Assembly: GCA_016714045.1 (NCBI GenBank)
Contig: JADJNY010000015.1
Span: 496,001 to 560,000, forward strand
Direction: 5' to 3'
DNA from: Planctomycetota bacterium
GTDB taxonomy: Bacteria; Planctomycetota; UBA1135; GCA-002686595
DNA: 64,000 nucleotides
Below the pieces are notes generated by a model. That model was not told where the DNA came from, did not search any database, and was given only the letters and a program-made list of their open reading frames with translations. How positions within the stretch are numbered: position 1 is the stretch's first letter; each line of letters starts with the position of its first letter. The position numbers and the translations under genes are program-made. Below are positions 50,049-58,967 of this stretch, in pieces.

Positions 50049-51766
50049 ATGATCCCGAACACGCACGACGAGCTCGCCTGGCCCCGCACGATCGAGACGC
50101 GCAAGAGCGGCGTCTGGCTCCTCGACAACCCGTCGACGAACCAGGGCACGTCGTTCGACCGCACGCAGCGCGACACCCTGCGCGTGCGTGGCATGCTCCC
50201 CACCGCGTGACGACGCTCGCGGAGCAGGCCTCGCTCGCGATCGACCAGATCCGCGCGAAGTCGACGCCGCTCGAGCGCTACATCGGCCTCGCGAGCCTCC
50301 ACGATCGCAACGAGGTGCTCTTCTACCGCGTCCTCGTCGACCACGTCGCGGAGCTCATGCCCATCGTCTACACGCCGACCGTCGGCGAGGCGTGCCAGAA
50401 GTTCAGCCACATCTATCGTTCGGCGCGCGGGCTCTGGCTCACGCCGGACGACGTCGACGACCTGCCGAGCGTGTTGCGCAACGCGCCGTTCAAGGACATC
50501 CGTCTCATCGTCGTCACGGACAACGAGCGCATCCTCGGCCTCGGCGACCAAGGTTGCGGCGGCATGGGGATCCCGATCGGGAAGCTTGCGCTCTACGTCG
50601 CGGGCGCGGGCCTGCACCCGTCGAAGTGCCTGCCGATCAGCCTCGACGTCGGCACGGACAACCCGGAGCTCCTGAACGATCCGCTCTACCTCGGCTACCC
50701 GAAGAAGCGCCTGCGCGGCGCCGCCTACGACGCGTTCGTCGAAGCGTTCGTGCGCGCGGTGCGCGAGGTCTTCCCGAAGGCCGTGCTGCAGTGGGAGGAC
50801 TTCCACAAGGACCGCGCGTTCACGCTGCTCGAGCGCTACCGCCGCCGCATCCCGTCGTTCAACGACGACATCCAAGGCACGGCGAGCGTCACGGTCGCGG
50901 GCATGCTCGCGGCGCTGCGCGTCACGAAGGAGCGCATGGCGGAGCAACGCATCCTGTTCCTCGGCGCGGGCGAGGCCTGCACGGGCATCGCGCGCCTCAG
51001 CGCGCTCGCGATGCGCGCGGACGGCGCGAGCGAGGCGACGATCCGCCGCGCGCTCGCCGCGTTCGACAGCCGCGGGTTCCTGCACGCGGGCATGACGATC
51101 GACGAGCCGCACAAGAAGGAGCTCGCGCTCCCGCTCGACGTGATGAAGGAGTACGGCCTCGATCCGTCACGCGCGCTCACCCCGGTCGAGGTCGTGCACG
51201 CGATGAAGCCCACGATGCTCGTCGGCGCGACGGCGAAGGCCGGCACGTTCACGAAGGAGATCGTCGAGGAGATGGCGCGCCACGTCGCGCGCCCGGTCGT
51301 GCTGCCGCTCTCGAACCCTACGAGCAAGACCGAGTGCACGCCGGAGGAAGCGCTGCGTTGGACGAAGGGGCGCGCGCTCGTCGCGACGGGCAGCCCGTTC
51401 GACGACGTCGTGCTCGACGGTCAGCGCCACGTGATCGGCCAGGCGAACAACGTGTTCATCTTCCCGGGCCTCGGCCTCGGCGCCGCGATCGCGGAGGTGC
51501 GCGAAATCCCGACCGAGCTCTTCTTCGTCGCCTCGTCGACGCTCGCGCGCGCCGTCAGCGCGGAGCGCCTCGCTCAAGGCGCGCTCTTCCCGAGCCAAAG
51601 CGACCTGCGCCGCGTGAGCTTCGACATCACGTGCGCCGTCGTGCGCTACGCGAGCGAACACGACCTCGGCCGCCGCATCCCACCGGACGAGGTCGAGCGC
51701 TTCGTGCGCGCGGCGGTGTGGGACCCGGCGTACGTGCCGGTGCAGCGGAGCGAACCGGAGCGGTGA
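50049..51766 (+). pseudogene. maeA: NAD(P)-dependent malic enzyme, split by a one-base frameshift
   Basis: The N-terminal 53 residues (ATG 50049: GVWLLDNPSTNQGTSFDRTQ) end at TGA 50208-50210. The rest continues in the next frame from GTG 50207, so the two frames overlap as GTGA. One missing G would restore LPTAVTTLAEQA, the normal family junction. The main part (519 residues) has MPIVYTPTVGEACQKFSHIY, GDQGCGGMGIPIGKLALY, SFNDDIQGTASVTVAG, FLGAGEACTGIA and LSNPTSKTECTPEEAL. It would oxidatively decarboxylate malate to pyruvate. The GTGA overlap might allow coupled translation of two pieces, but a sequencing indel is simpler. Confidence 0.9.
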
Positions 51767-51791
51767 GGCCGGCGCCGTCGCGCGCCCTGCG

Positions 51792-52586
51792 TCACTTCCC
51801 AGCGAGCAGGCGCACGCTCCAGCGCTCGTGCAGGGCGTGAAGCGCGATGCGATTGCGCACAAGCGCCGTCCCTTCCGCGCGCAGCGGGTCGGCGGGATCG
51901 ATTTCGAGCAGCGCATGGCGCTCGACCGGCTCGGGCTCGCCGCCGTTCACGCGCGCAAGCAGCCGATTCGCCTGGTCGGCGACGCGCTCGCCCGCGCACG
52001 CCCACTCCGAATCGAGCAGCGCGGCGAGCAGGAACGCGTTCGCGCGCCTTCCGAGCTCCAACGCGTGCGCCAGCTCGGGCTCCTTCCACTCCTTCGCCGG
52101 CTTGCGCACGAGGACCTGGAGCGCGAACAGCTCGCGCGCGGACAAGCCGTGGAACCAGCGCTCGACCGGAACGCCCTCGCGCGTGCGCAGCCATGCCTCC
52201 CACCGCACACGCGCACCGCCCGCGCCGGGTTGCGCGTTGCGGTGGTCGTGCACGCGAAAGCCGATCCACTCGCGATCGACGTCGTCGAGGCGCAAGTCGG
52301 TGAAGTCCTCGAGCAGCGTGAGGGCGTTCCCGCACGCCGTGTACGTCGTGCTCTCCGCCGGGTCACCCGAGGTCACCGAGCCGTCGTCGAGCTTCGCCAC
52401 CAGCGCGCGCACGACGCGCGCCGGATCGGTCTGGAACTCGAGTCGAAGGAGCTCGATCTCGTCGTCTTGCGACGCCATCGAGCGGTGAACGAGCGTTTCG
52501 ACGCGCTGTTCTGCCTTGTCGAAGCGCGATACGTGCCCGGATCCGAGGACGAGCGCGCCGAAGAGGATCGAGGTTCGAAGTGCCAT
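51792..52586 (-). CDS. Protein of unknown function with possible signal sequence
   Basis: The 264-residue product begins MALRTSILFGALVLGSGHV, a short hydrophobic lead that may be a signal peptide. The rest is helical and charged, with ELLRLEFQTDPARVVRALVA and a C-terminal ALLEIDPADPLRAEG. No cysteine-rich or catalytic motif is seen. It lies convergent to the malic enzyme, 25 bp from it. Function unknown. Confidence 0.7.
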   Translation of the reverse strand: MALRTSILFGALVLGSGHVSRFDKAEQRVETLVHRSMASQDDEIELLRLEFQTDPARVVRALVAKLDDGSVTSGDPAESTTYTACGNALTLLEDFTDLRLDDVDREWIGFRVHDHRNAQPGAGGARVRWEAWLRTREGVPVERWFHGLSARELFALQVLVRKPAKEWKEPELAHALELGRRANAFLLAALLDSEWACAGERVADQANRLLARVNGGEPEPVERHALLEIDPADPLRAEGTALVRNRIALHALHERWSVRLLAGK

Positions 52587-52772
52587 GGGAGAGCTCCAGT
52601 GCGAGGACGACCCGAGGGAAGCGCCGCCTGCTCTGACCCGGGTGCGCTCGATCCTAGCGTCCAGCGGCGATCGTGCTCGCGCCGGGCCGAACGCCGTTCC
52701 TCGCGCTCGGCCGAGCGCGCCGCCGACGGCCGCGCAGGAGCTCCACCGCGTCGAAGGTCGCGCGCTCCATGA

Positions 52773-53953
52773 TCAGCGCGCGATCTGCTTCCAGAACGAC
52801 GCCCCGCTCGCGTGCGGGGCGAGGCCCAGGCTCTCCTCCACCGTCGCGCCGAGGTCGGCGAAGCTCGCGCGCGTGCCGAGATCGACGCCGGGCTTCACCG
52901 CGGGGCCGCACGCGAGCACGGGGACGTACTCGCGCGTGTGGTCGGTCGTCTCGTGCTTCGTCGGGTCGTTGCCATGGTCGGCGGTCAGGAACACCGCGTC
53001 GCCGGGGCGCAGGAGCTTTTCGAGCTCGATCAGGTCGCGGTCGAAGTCCTCGAGCGCCTTGCGGTAGCCCTTCGCGTCCCGCCGATGCCCGTAGAGCATG
53101 TCGAAGTCGACGAGGTTCAAGAACACGAAGCCCCGCTCGAGCCGCTTCGCCACCTCGAGCGTGTGCTGCATCCCGTCGCGGTTGCCTTCCGTGTGGATCG
53201 CTTCGGTGAGCCCGCGCCCCGCGAAGATGTCCTCGATCTTGCCGATGCCGACCACGGGGATTCCTGCGCGCTTCACGCGGTCGAGCGTCGTGTCCGAAGG
53301 CGGCGGCATCGAGTAGTCGCGGCGGTTGTACGTGCGCTTGAAGCTCCCAGGCTGACCGACGAACGGGCGCGCGATGACGCGGCCGACGCCGTACGGGTCG
53401 AGGATCTCGCGCGCGATGCGACAGCACTCGTAGAGCCGCTCGAGCCCGAAGTGCTGCTCGTGCGCGGCGATCTGGAAGACGGAGTCGGCGCTCGTGTAGA
53501 CGATCGGCTTCCCGCTCGCGAGGTGCTCGACGCCGAGGCGCTCGAGCACCTCCGTTCCCGACGCGGGCGCGTTGCACAGGACGCCGGGCACCTTCGCGCG
53601 CATCACGAACGGGTTGAGGATCTCGGGCGGGAATCCGTCGGGGTAGACGGGGAACGCGTTCGTCAGCGGGCAGCCCATCATCTCCCAGTGCCCCGTCGAC
53701 GTGTCCTTGCCGGGCGAGCGCTCCGCCATCCGGCCGAAGGCGCCCGCGGGCCGCGCGCTCTTCGCGACGCGCGTGACGCCGGCGATCCAACCGAGGCCGA
53801 GCTCCGTCATGCGCGGCACGTCGAGGCCCGCCCGCCCGCGTCGATCAGGTGGTCGAGCGTGTGCGCGCCGACGTCGCCGAAACGCGGCGCGTCGGGCAAC
53901 GCTCCGACGCCGAGGGAGTCGAGGACGAGGACGAAGACGCGGGGGTGAGTCAT
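52773..53953 (-). pseudogene. deoB: Phosphopentomutase, frameshifted in a GGGC tract
   Basis: DeoB moves phosphate between C1 and C5 of ribose or deoxyribose. From ATG 53953 the frame reads FVLVLDSLGVGALPDAPRFG to LDHLIDAGG. A (GGGC)n tract near 53825-53840 then throws it out of frame, and LDVPRMTELGLGWIAGVTRV resumes in another frame to the stop at 52773. Metal ligands are intact (VLVLDSLGVG, LTADHGNDPTKHETTDHTRE), as is AFPVYPDGFPPEIL. The repaired length of about 392 fits the family. It would link the nucleoside phosphorylases to the pentose phosphate pool. Confidence 0.9.
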
Positions 53954-54240
53954 GGGGGGCGGGGCCGAATCGGCCCCTTGCGTCATGGTGGCACGCGACG
54001 GGGACGCTGTCTCGCTCTCCGGGCGGGTCCTCGCGTTCCGCAACCAGGACGACGCCTGAAACGTTCTCCTGAAGGCCTTCCCTTCCAGGCAGGTCTCCCC
54101 TTTCAATGGCCACGCTCGCTGGGCTCAGCAGGCACCCCCCACCGGCCCTCCCAGGCCAAGGCGCCGCTCCGAGCCCGGCTCCCTCGCGCGCACGTCGCGC
54201 GCGTGGCTCGCATTCCGACCCGGAAGAAGGAGTCGTTCGC

Positions 54241-55248
54241 ATGTCTCGCGTTTGGACCATTCCCGCACTCGCCTTCGTCGTCCTCGCCACGCCGTCGTTC
54301 GCTCAGCAGGCCATCCCGGCCAGCGCGCCGGCACTCGCCACCGTCGAACCGACGAAGGTGCTGCAACCCACCGTCACCACGACACGCATCGCGAAGCCGA
54401 TCGCAGACGGTGCGCTCATCGCCGCCGTCGAGGACGCCGGAACGGACATCCAGATCCTCGACGCTGCCACGCTGACGGCGAAGTACACGCTGAAGGGGCA
54501 CACGGGAAAGGTGACCTCGATCTCCGCGTCGATGGACGGCAAGCGCCTCGCGAGCGCGAGCGAGGACAAGACGGTCCGCCTGTGGGACCTCGCGACCGGC
54601 AAGGAGATCGCGAAGCGCATGCACGCCACGCCCGTCCCCGCCGTCACGATGCTCGGCGACGACAAGGTCGCTTCTGCCACGGGCGCGACGGTCGAGGTCT
54701 GGTCCGCGTCCGCGCCCGACGCGAAGCCCTCGGTCACGTTCACCGCGCACAAGGGCACGGTGACGAACCTCGCGGCCTCGCGCGACGGGAAGCACATCGT
54801 CAGCGCGGGTCCCGACATCGTCGTGTGCTACTGGGGCGGTGATGGCCAGTTGATCACGAGCTTCAGCTCGCACACGGACGCGGTCACGGGCCTGGGCATC
54901 GACGACCTCGGCATGAAGGCGGTTTCGTCCGGCAAGGACGGCAAGGTCGTCGTGTACGACCTCGCGCAGAAGAAGGAGCACGCGAAGTACTCGGGCTTCG
55001 CCGGCGCGGCGACGTCGGCGAGCTTGTCGCCCGACGGCAAGAAGGTCGTCGCGGCGTCGGCCGAGAAGGTCCTCTGCCTCGACGCGGCGACGCTGAAGGA
55101 GATGTACGCCCTCGCGCCGTTCCGCACGAAGGCGCTCTGCGCAAGCTTCAGCAAGGACGGCACGAAGATCATCGCCGCCGGCGACCTCGACCCCGCGGTG
55201 ACCGACGCCGCGAAGAAGGGCTCGATCAAGATCTACCCGGCTCGCTGA
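54241..55248 (+). CDS. Secreted WD40-repeat protein
   Basis: The product is 335 residues. The signal peptide is MSRVWTIPALAFVVLATPSF with cleavage after AFA/AQ. WD40 blades follow. The clearest is LKGHTGKVTSISASMDGKRL followed by DKTVRLWDLATGKEI; others end VCYWGGDG and VVVYDLAQ. At least five blades are visible, so it should be an extracytoplasmic propeller used for protein contacts. The start is the ATG at 54241 with AGAAGGAG upstream. The partner is unknown. Confidence 0.85.
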   Translation: MSRVWTIPALAFVVLATPSFAQQAIPASAPALATVEPTKVLQPTVTTTRIAKPIADGALIAAVEDAGTDIQILDAATLTAKYTLKGHTGKVTSISASMDGKRLASASEDKTVRLWDLATGKEIAKRMHATPVPAVTMLGDDKVASATGATVEVWSASAPDAKPSVTFTAHKGTVTNLAASRDGKHIVSAGPDIVVCYWGGDGQLITSFSSHTDAVTGLGIDDLGMKAVSSGKDGKVVVYDLAQKKEHAKYSGFAGAATSASLSPDGKKVVAASAEKVLCLDAATLKEMYALAPFRTKALCASFSKDGTKIIAAGDLDPAVTDAAKKGSIKIYPAR

Positions 55249-55267
55249 TCGGTTCGCGCACGACGAC

Positions 55268-55305
55268 CACCGCCGGTCGGGAGGCTTGCTTCCCGCCCGG
55301 CGGTG
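55268..55305 (+). terminator. Hairpin after the WD40 gene, probable terminator
   Basis: Arms CACCGCCGG-T-CGGGA (55268-55282) and TCCCG-C-CCGGCGGTG (55291-55305) pair with one mismatch around an 8-nt loop, 20 bp after the stop. No T-run follows, so it may be a bidirectional or Rho-assisted terminator for the convergent pair WD40 / 77-aa gene. Confidence 0.55.
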
Positions 55306-55405
55306 ATTCGTTGGGGCCGGGACGTTGCGCGGCGACTGTGCCGGGGATGGTCGTGGCGGGCGCGGGCGGAAGTCGTGGCTCCGTTGCGCGTGTCGAGGGG
55401 CCCGT

Positions 55406-55639
55406 TCAGGCCTTCTTCTTCGCGAGCGCGCCTTGGATCGTCGCCCGGATCTGCGCGTCCATGTCCTCGACCCACTCCGCGCCGAAGTCGCGTTCGAGCA
55501 GGTCCTTCTCGCTGAACTCGTAGCGCCCCGAGCGCGGGTCGAAATCGAACTGGTAGTCGTGCTCGCTGCCGTCGTCTTCCGTGACCATCACGAGCACGAT
55601 GTGGTTGGGTTCGTCGAGTTCGAGGCGGAAGGAGGCCAT
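55406..55639 (-). CDS. Small protein of unknown function (77 aa)
   Basis: The product reads MASFRLELDEPNHIVLVMVT, then an acidic stretch with DYQFDFDPRSGRYEFSEKDL, and ends in a helix ending ALAKKKA. It has no signal or membrane segment. The pattern is a small beta sheet plus helix. An ATG 12 codons upstream (55675) is possible but less natural. Convergent to the WD40 gene. Confidence 0.65.
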   Translation of the reverse strand: MASFRLELDEPNHIVLVMVTEDDGSEHDYQFDFDPRSGRYEFSEKDLLERDFGAEWVEDMDAQIRATIQGALAKKKA

Positions 55640-55985
55640 GGGTTCGCGTTCGTTGGGGTCGAGGCGGCGCAGCATCGTACCCCGCCGCGCTGCTCCACCG
55701 CAGGGGGTGGAGCGCTCACCGAGCGTGGCCCTGGCCGGTTCGAGCGGTCGCGCCCGCGCGGGGGAGGTCTCGCACCGACGCGAGCGACGGAGCGACGCGC
55801 GGGCGAAGGTCCTCGCGCGCGACCCCATGTCGCTCGCCGCGACTCGAGCGCGGCCCCGTAAGGGCTCGGAGTGGCCCTCGCGGCTCAATCACCGCGCTCC
55901 TCCCCGGACCGGTTCCGAAGGTGAAGGTTCTGCTGGGACGAGGGCGCGCCTTGGAGCCTGGGCCTCCATGCCGATAATGGACCCC
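55640..55985. other. Intergenic stretch, no gene supported
   Basis: Only a small hairpin GCTCCACC/GGTGGAGC near 55692-55714 is noted. Two in-frame ATGs (55968, 55977) lie just before the chosen start of the lipoprotein gene. Confidence 0.4.
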
Positions 55986-57164
55986 ATGTCCACGAGGGGT
56001 CCGACGCTGGGTTCGTTCGTCGCCGTGCTCGTCGCGCTCGCCGTGTTCGCGAGCTGCGCGAGCTGGCAGACCGCGGCGCGCACCGAGCAGTGGACGCTCT
56101 ACGCGGAGCGCGCGCTCACGAGCGAAGAGACGCGTCAATACGTGCAGTCGATCGAGCCCGCGCGCGCCGCCGTCGCGGACGCGCTCGGTCCGTTCGAGAG
56201 CCGCGTCTCGCTCTACGTGTGGGAGGACGGCGACGCGGGGCCCGTCGCCCGCTCGAGCAGCGCGCAACTCAACGAAGGCGGCACCGGCGCCGTGCAGGAA
56301 GTCCCCGGCATCGGTCCCGCGCGCGTCCGCGCCTTCCACGCGCGCACGAAGACGTTCTTCGGTCCGAGTTCGGGCATCTACCTCGGCGCGCCGGAGACCG
56401 GCACCGCGGCGCACGAGCTCGTCCACGCGCGCATCGCCGAGGAGAACCTGAACCTGCCGCTGTGGCTCGAGGAAGGCCTCGCCAACGTGCTCGGCGACGG
56501 CTACCAGGAAGGCGAGCGCTGGGTCGTCGACGGGCTCTCGTGCTGGCCGCTGCGCGAGCTCACCGAAGCGCGCATCACGGACGCGGAGTTCGTGCGCCTG
56601 CTCGCGCTCTCCGCCGAGGACTCGAGCGACGTGCGCGAGAACGTCCTCGCCCACTTCGTCGGCTGGGCGATCGTGTTCGACCTCTACCGCGAGAGTGGCA
56701 AGCTCGACTGGCGCGCGTGGGTCGAGCGCTACGGGCGCGGCATCGACCCGAGCGAAGCACGGATGCGCATGCAGCGCACGCTGACGCCGGCGGCGCTGGA
56801 GAGCTGGCTCGAGCGGCTGAAGGACGCGCAGCCCGCCGTTCGCGTCGCGACGGCGAAGGGCCTGTGGAAGCTGCGCTCCTTGATCGCGGTCGAGGCCCTG
56901 CTCGACGCGATCGAGCGCGAGAAGGACCCGCTCGCGCGCGTCGCGTTCGCGATCAACCTGCTCGCCAGCGCGGGCGAGATGCGTTTGCCCGAGAACCTGC
57001 AGCGCCGCATGTGGCGCCAGGCCTGGCCGACGCTGCGCCGCGCGGAGCTCGACGACCCGCGCGAGCAGAAGGCGATCGAGGAGCTGTTCGCGACGTTCCG
57101 TTGGGGCTCGCGGTCGAACCCGCGCGCGCCCCTCGAGGCGCTGCGCCGGTTCTGGGCCGAGTGA
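55986..57164 (+). CDS. Lipoprotein metallopeptidase (gluzincin / peptidase MA-like)
   Basis: The product is 392 residues. The signal LGSFVAVLVALAVFASC has a lipobox cysteine. The zinc site is TAAHELVHARIAEEN (HExxH) with a third ligand glutamate in LPLWLEEGLANVLGDGY, the spacing of gluzincins. A helical C-terminal part resembling HEAT-like repeats follows (PAVRVATAKGLWKLRSLIAV). It would be a periplasmic or outer-membrane-anchored protease. The start is the ATG at 55986; earlier ATGs at 55968 and 55977 add a few residues only. Confidence 0.83.
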   Translation: MSTRGPTLGSFVAVLVALAVFASCASWQTAARTEQWTLYAERALTSEETRQYVQSIEPARAAVADALGPFESRVSLYVWEDGDAGPVARSSSAQLNEGGTGAVQEVPGIGPARVRAFHARTKTFFGPSSGIYLGAPETGTAAHELVHARIAEENLNLPLWLEEGLANVLGDGYQEGERWVVDGLSCWPLRELTEARITDAEFVRLLALSAEDSSDVRENVLAHFVGWAIVFDLYRESGKLDWRAWVERYGRGIDPSEARMRMQRTLTPAALESWLERLKDAQPAVRVATAKGLWKLRSLIAVEALLDAIEREKDPLARVAFAINLLASAGEMRLPENLQRRMWRQAWPTLRRAELDDPREQKAIEELFATFRWGSRSNPRAPLEALRRFWAE

Positions 57165-57213
57165 CCCCCTACTCGATTCGGTGCGCTCGACGCGGGGACG
57201 AGCGCGTCGTCGC

Positions 57214-57642
57214 TCACTGCGTCGCAGCGTCGTAGCGCTTCTTCGCCTCCGCGAGCAAGCGGTCGATCTCCGGCTGCAGCTTGGCCCACGCGTCCGCGCC
57301 GCCGCGCTCGACCTCGGCGAACTTCTCCGCGAGCTCCTTGCGCTTCGGCTCGAGGTCGCGCAGCAGCTCGTCGAGCCGGTCCTTCTCGGCGCCGCTCTTC
57401 TCCTTCGCGCTCGCGCGCCACTCGTCGAGCTTCGTGTCGAACTGGTCGAGCGAGGTCTTCGACGAGTCCTGCCACGCGCGCATCTTCGTCGCGAGCTCGT
57501 CCTTGGCCTGGACGGCGGCGTCCTTGGCCTTCGAGAGCGTGCTCTTCGCGGATTCGGATGCGGCGCTGGACTCCTTGCCGCCGCACGCGGCGAGGACGAG
57601 GGCGGGGATGAGGGCGAGGGCGATGCGGACTGAGATCTTCAT
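57214..57642 (-). CDS. Coiled-coil lipoprotein
   Basis: The product is 142 residues with a lipoprotein signal (KISVRIALALIPALVLAAC). A long Lys/Glu/Ala-rich helix follows, for example KSTLSKAKDAAVQAKDELAT and PKRKELAEKFAEVERGGADA. It is an apolipoprotein-like or coiled-coil envelope spacer. Function unknown. Its 3' end faces the peptidase gene at 50 bp. Confidence 0.75.
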   Translation of the reverse strand: MKISVRIALALIPALVLAACGGKESSAASESAKSTLSKAKDAAVQAKDELATKMRAWQDSSKTSLDQFDTKLDEWRASAKEKSGAEKDRLDELLRDLEPKRKELAEKFAEVERGGADAWAKLQPEIDRLLAEAKKRYDAATQ

Positions 57643-58052
57643 GGTTTCGGCTCCCTTTCGAGGACGCAGGCAGCTTGCTCCGATGGGAGGCCGCGCGCCA
57701 TACGTCGCGGCCCTCCGGGGCGCACGATGCGCGGTTCCCCCGCGCGAACTCAGCGGAATAAGGGAGCGGCTCCCGCGCACACCGCGCACGCTCGTCCGGC
57801 GCCGCGTGGTCCTCGACCCACGGCGCCGGACGCGCGCTCCAGGACTTCGGCGGCACTCCACGCGTCCCTCCCCGGCACGCGTCGATGCCGGTCGCGCGCC
57901 GTATCCTCGCGCGGGCGCCGCCGATCCCGGGCGCGCCCTCCCCAGCTCTCCCCCATCCCCGGCCCCACGAGCGCGTCACGTCGAGACGCGCTCCCTCGCC
58001 CGCGCGTCGCCTCGTCATGTCGCGCGCCGCCTCTCCGCATCGGACTCTCCCC
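57643..58052. other. Intergenic stretch with a strong imperfect hairpin
   Basis: The hairpin at 57793-57832 has 12-bp outer stems (CGTCCGGCGCCG / CGGCGCCGGACG), a 2-nt bulge, a 3-bp inner stem and an 8-nt loop. No gene is supported. It lies between the start of the coiled-coil lipoprotein and the start of the ABC ATPase, so promoters for both are likely here. Confidence 0.5.
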
Positions 58053-58967
58053 ATGCTCCAGATCCGCGACCTCGTCCAGGTCTACCCCGGTCCCGTCACC
58101 GCGCTGCAAGGCATCCGACTCGACGTCGGCGAGGGTCTCTTCGGCCTGCTCGGTCCGAACGGCGCGGGCAAGTCGACGTTGATGAAGATCCTCGCTGGAC
58201 TCCTCGAGCCGACGTCTGGGAGCGTGCTCCTCGACGACGACGACATCGTCAAGGAGCCCGCGAAGGTCTGGTCGCGCCTCGGCTACCTGCCGCAGGACTT
58301 CGGCTTCTACCCGCACCTCGACGGCGCCGCGATGCTCGAGCACCTGCTCGTGCTCAAAGGCGTGCGACCGAAGCAGGGCATGAAGGCCTACGCCGCGGAG
58401 CTGCTCGAGCGCGTCAACTTGACCGCCGCCGCGAAGCGCAAGGTCGGCGGCTACTCGGGCGGCATGCGCCAGCGCCTCGGCATCGCGCAAGCGCTCGCGG
58501 GCGATCCGCGCCTGATCATCGTCGACGAACCGACGGCGGGCCTCGATCCGGAGGAGCGCCTGCGCTTCTACGACCTCCTCGCGGAGCTCGCTCAAGGCCG
58601 CATCGTGCTGCTCTCGACGCACATCGTCGAGGACGTCGCCGTGCTGTGCCCGCGCCTCGCGGTGATCCGCAAGGGCCGCCTCGTCGCCGTCACGACGCCG
58701 GCGGAAGCGCGCGAGAAGCTGCGCGACGGCATGTTCGAGGGTTTCGTCGATCCGGCGCGCCTCGACGAGCTGAAGCGCACGCGGCGCGTCACGCAGTCGA
58801 TGCTCGTCGAAGGTCGGCGGCGCGTGCGGCTCTTCGAGCCTGGCGGCGCGGCCCCCGAGGGCTTCGAGCGCGTTCCGGCGACACTCGAGGACGCGTACCT
58901 CGTGCTGCAGCGCGGCGAGGAGCTCGGCGAGCGCCTCGCGGCCGTGCGCACGATGGAGGGCGCGTGA
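58053..58967 (+). CDS. ABC transporter ATP-binding protein
   Basis: The product is 304 residues. Walker A is GLLGPNGAGKSTLMKILAGL, the Q-loop is in GYLPQDFGF, the signature is YSGGMRQRLGIAQALAGD, Walker B is LIIVDEPTAGLDPE and the switch histidine is in LLSTHIVEDV. A C-terminal extension of about 70 residues follows. It shares one base with the next start (TGATG), so it pairs with the permease/peptidase fusion. Confidence 0.94.
   Translation: MLQIRDLVQVYPGPVTALQGIRLDVGEGLFGLLGPNGAGKSTLMKILAGLLEPTSGSVLLDDDDIVKEPAKVWSRLGYLPQDFGFYPHLDGAAMLEHLLVLKGVRPKQGMKAYAAELLERVNLTAAAKRKVGGYSGGMRQRLGIAQALAGDPRLIIVDEPTAGLDPEERLRFYDLLAELAQGRIVLLSTHIVEDVAVLCPRLAVIRKGRLVAVTTPAEAREKLRDGMFEGFVDPARLDELKRTRRVTQSMLVEGRRRVRLFEPGGAAPEGFERVPATLEDAYLVLQRGEELGERLAAVRTMEGA

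Noticed and set aside
57793..57832. Another copy of the variable-arm hairpin family
   Set aside because: The loop starts with TCCT, but it is longer, the stem has a bulge, and neither conserved flank is present.
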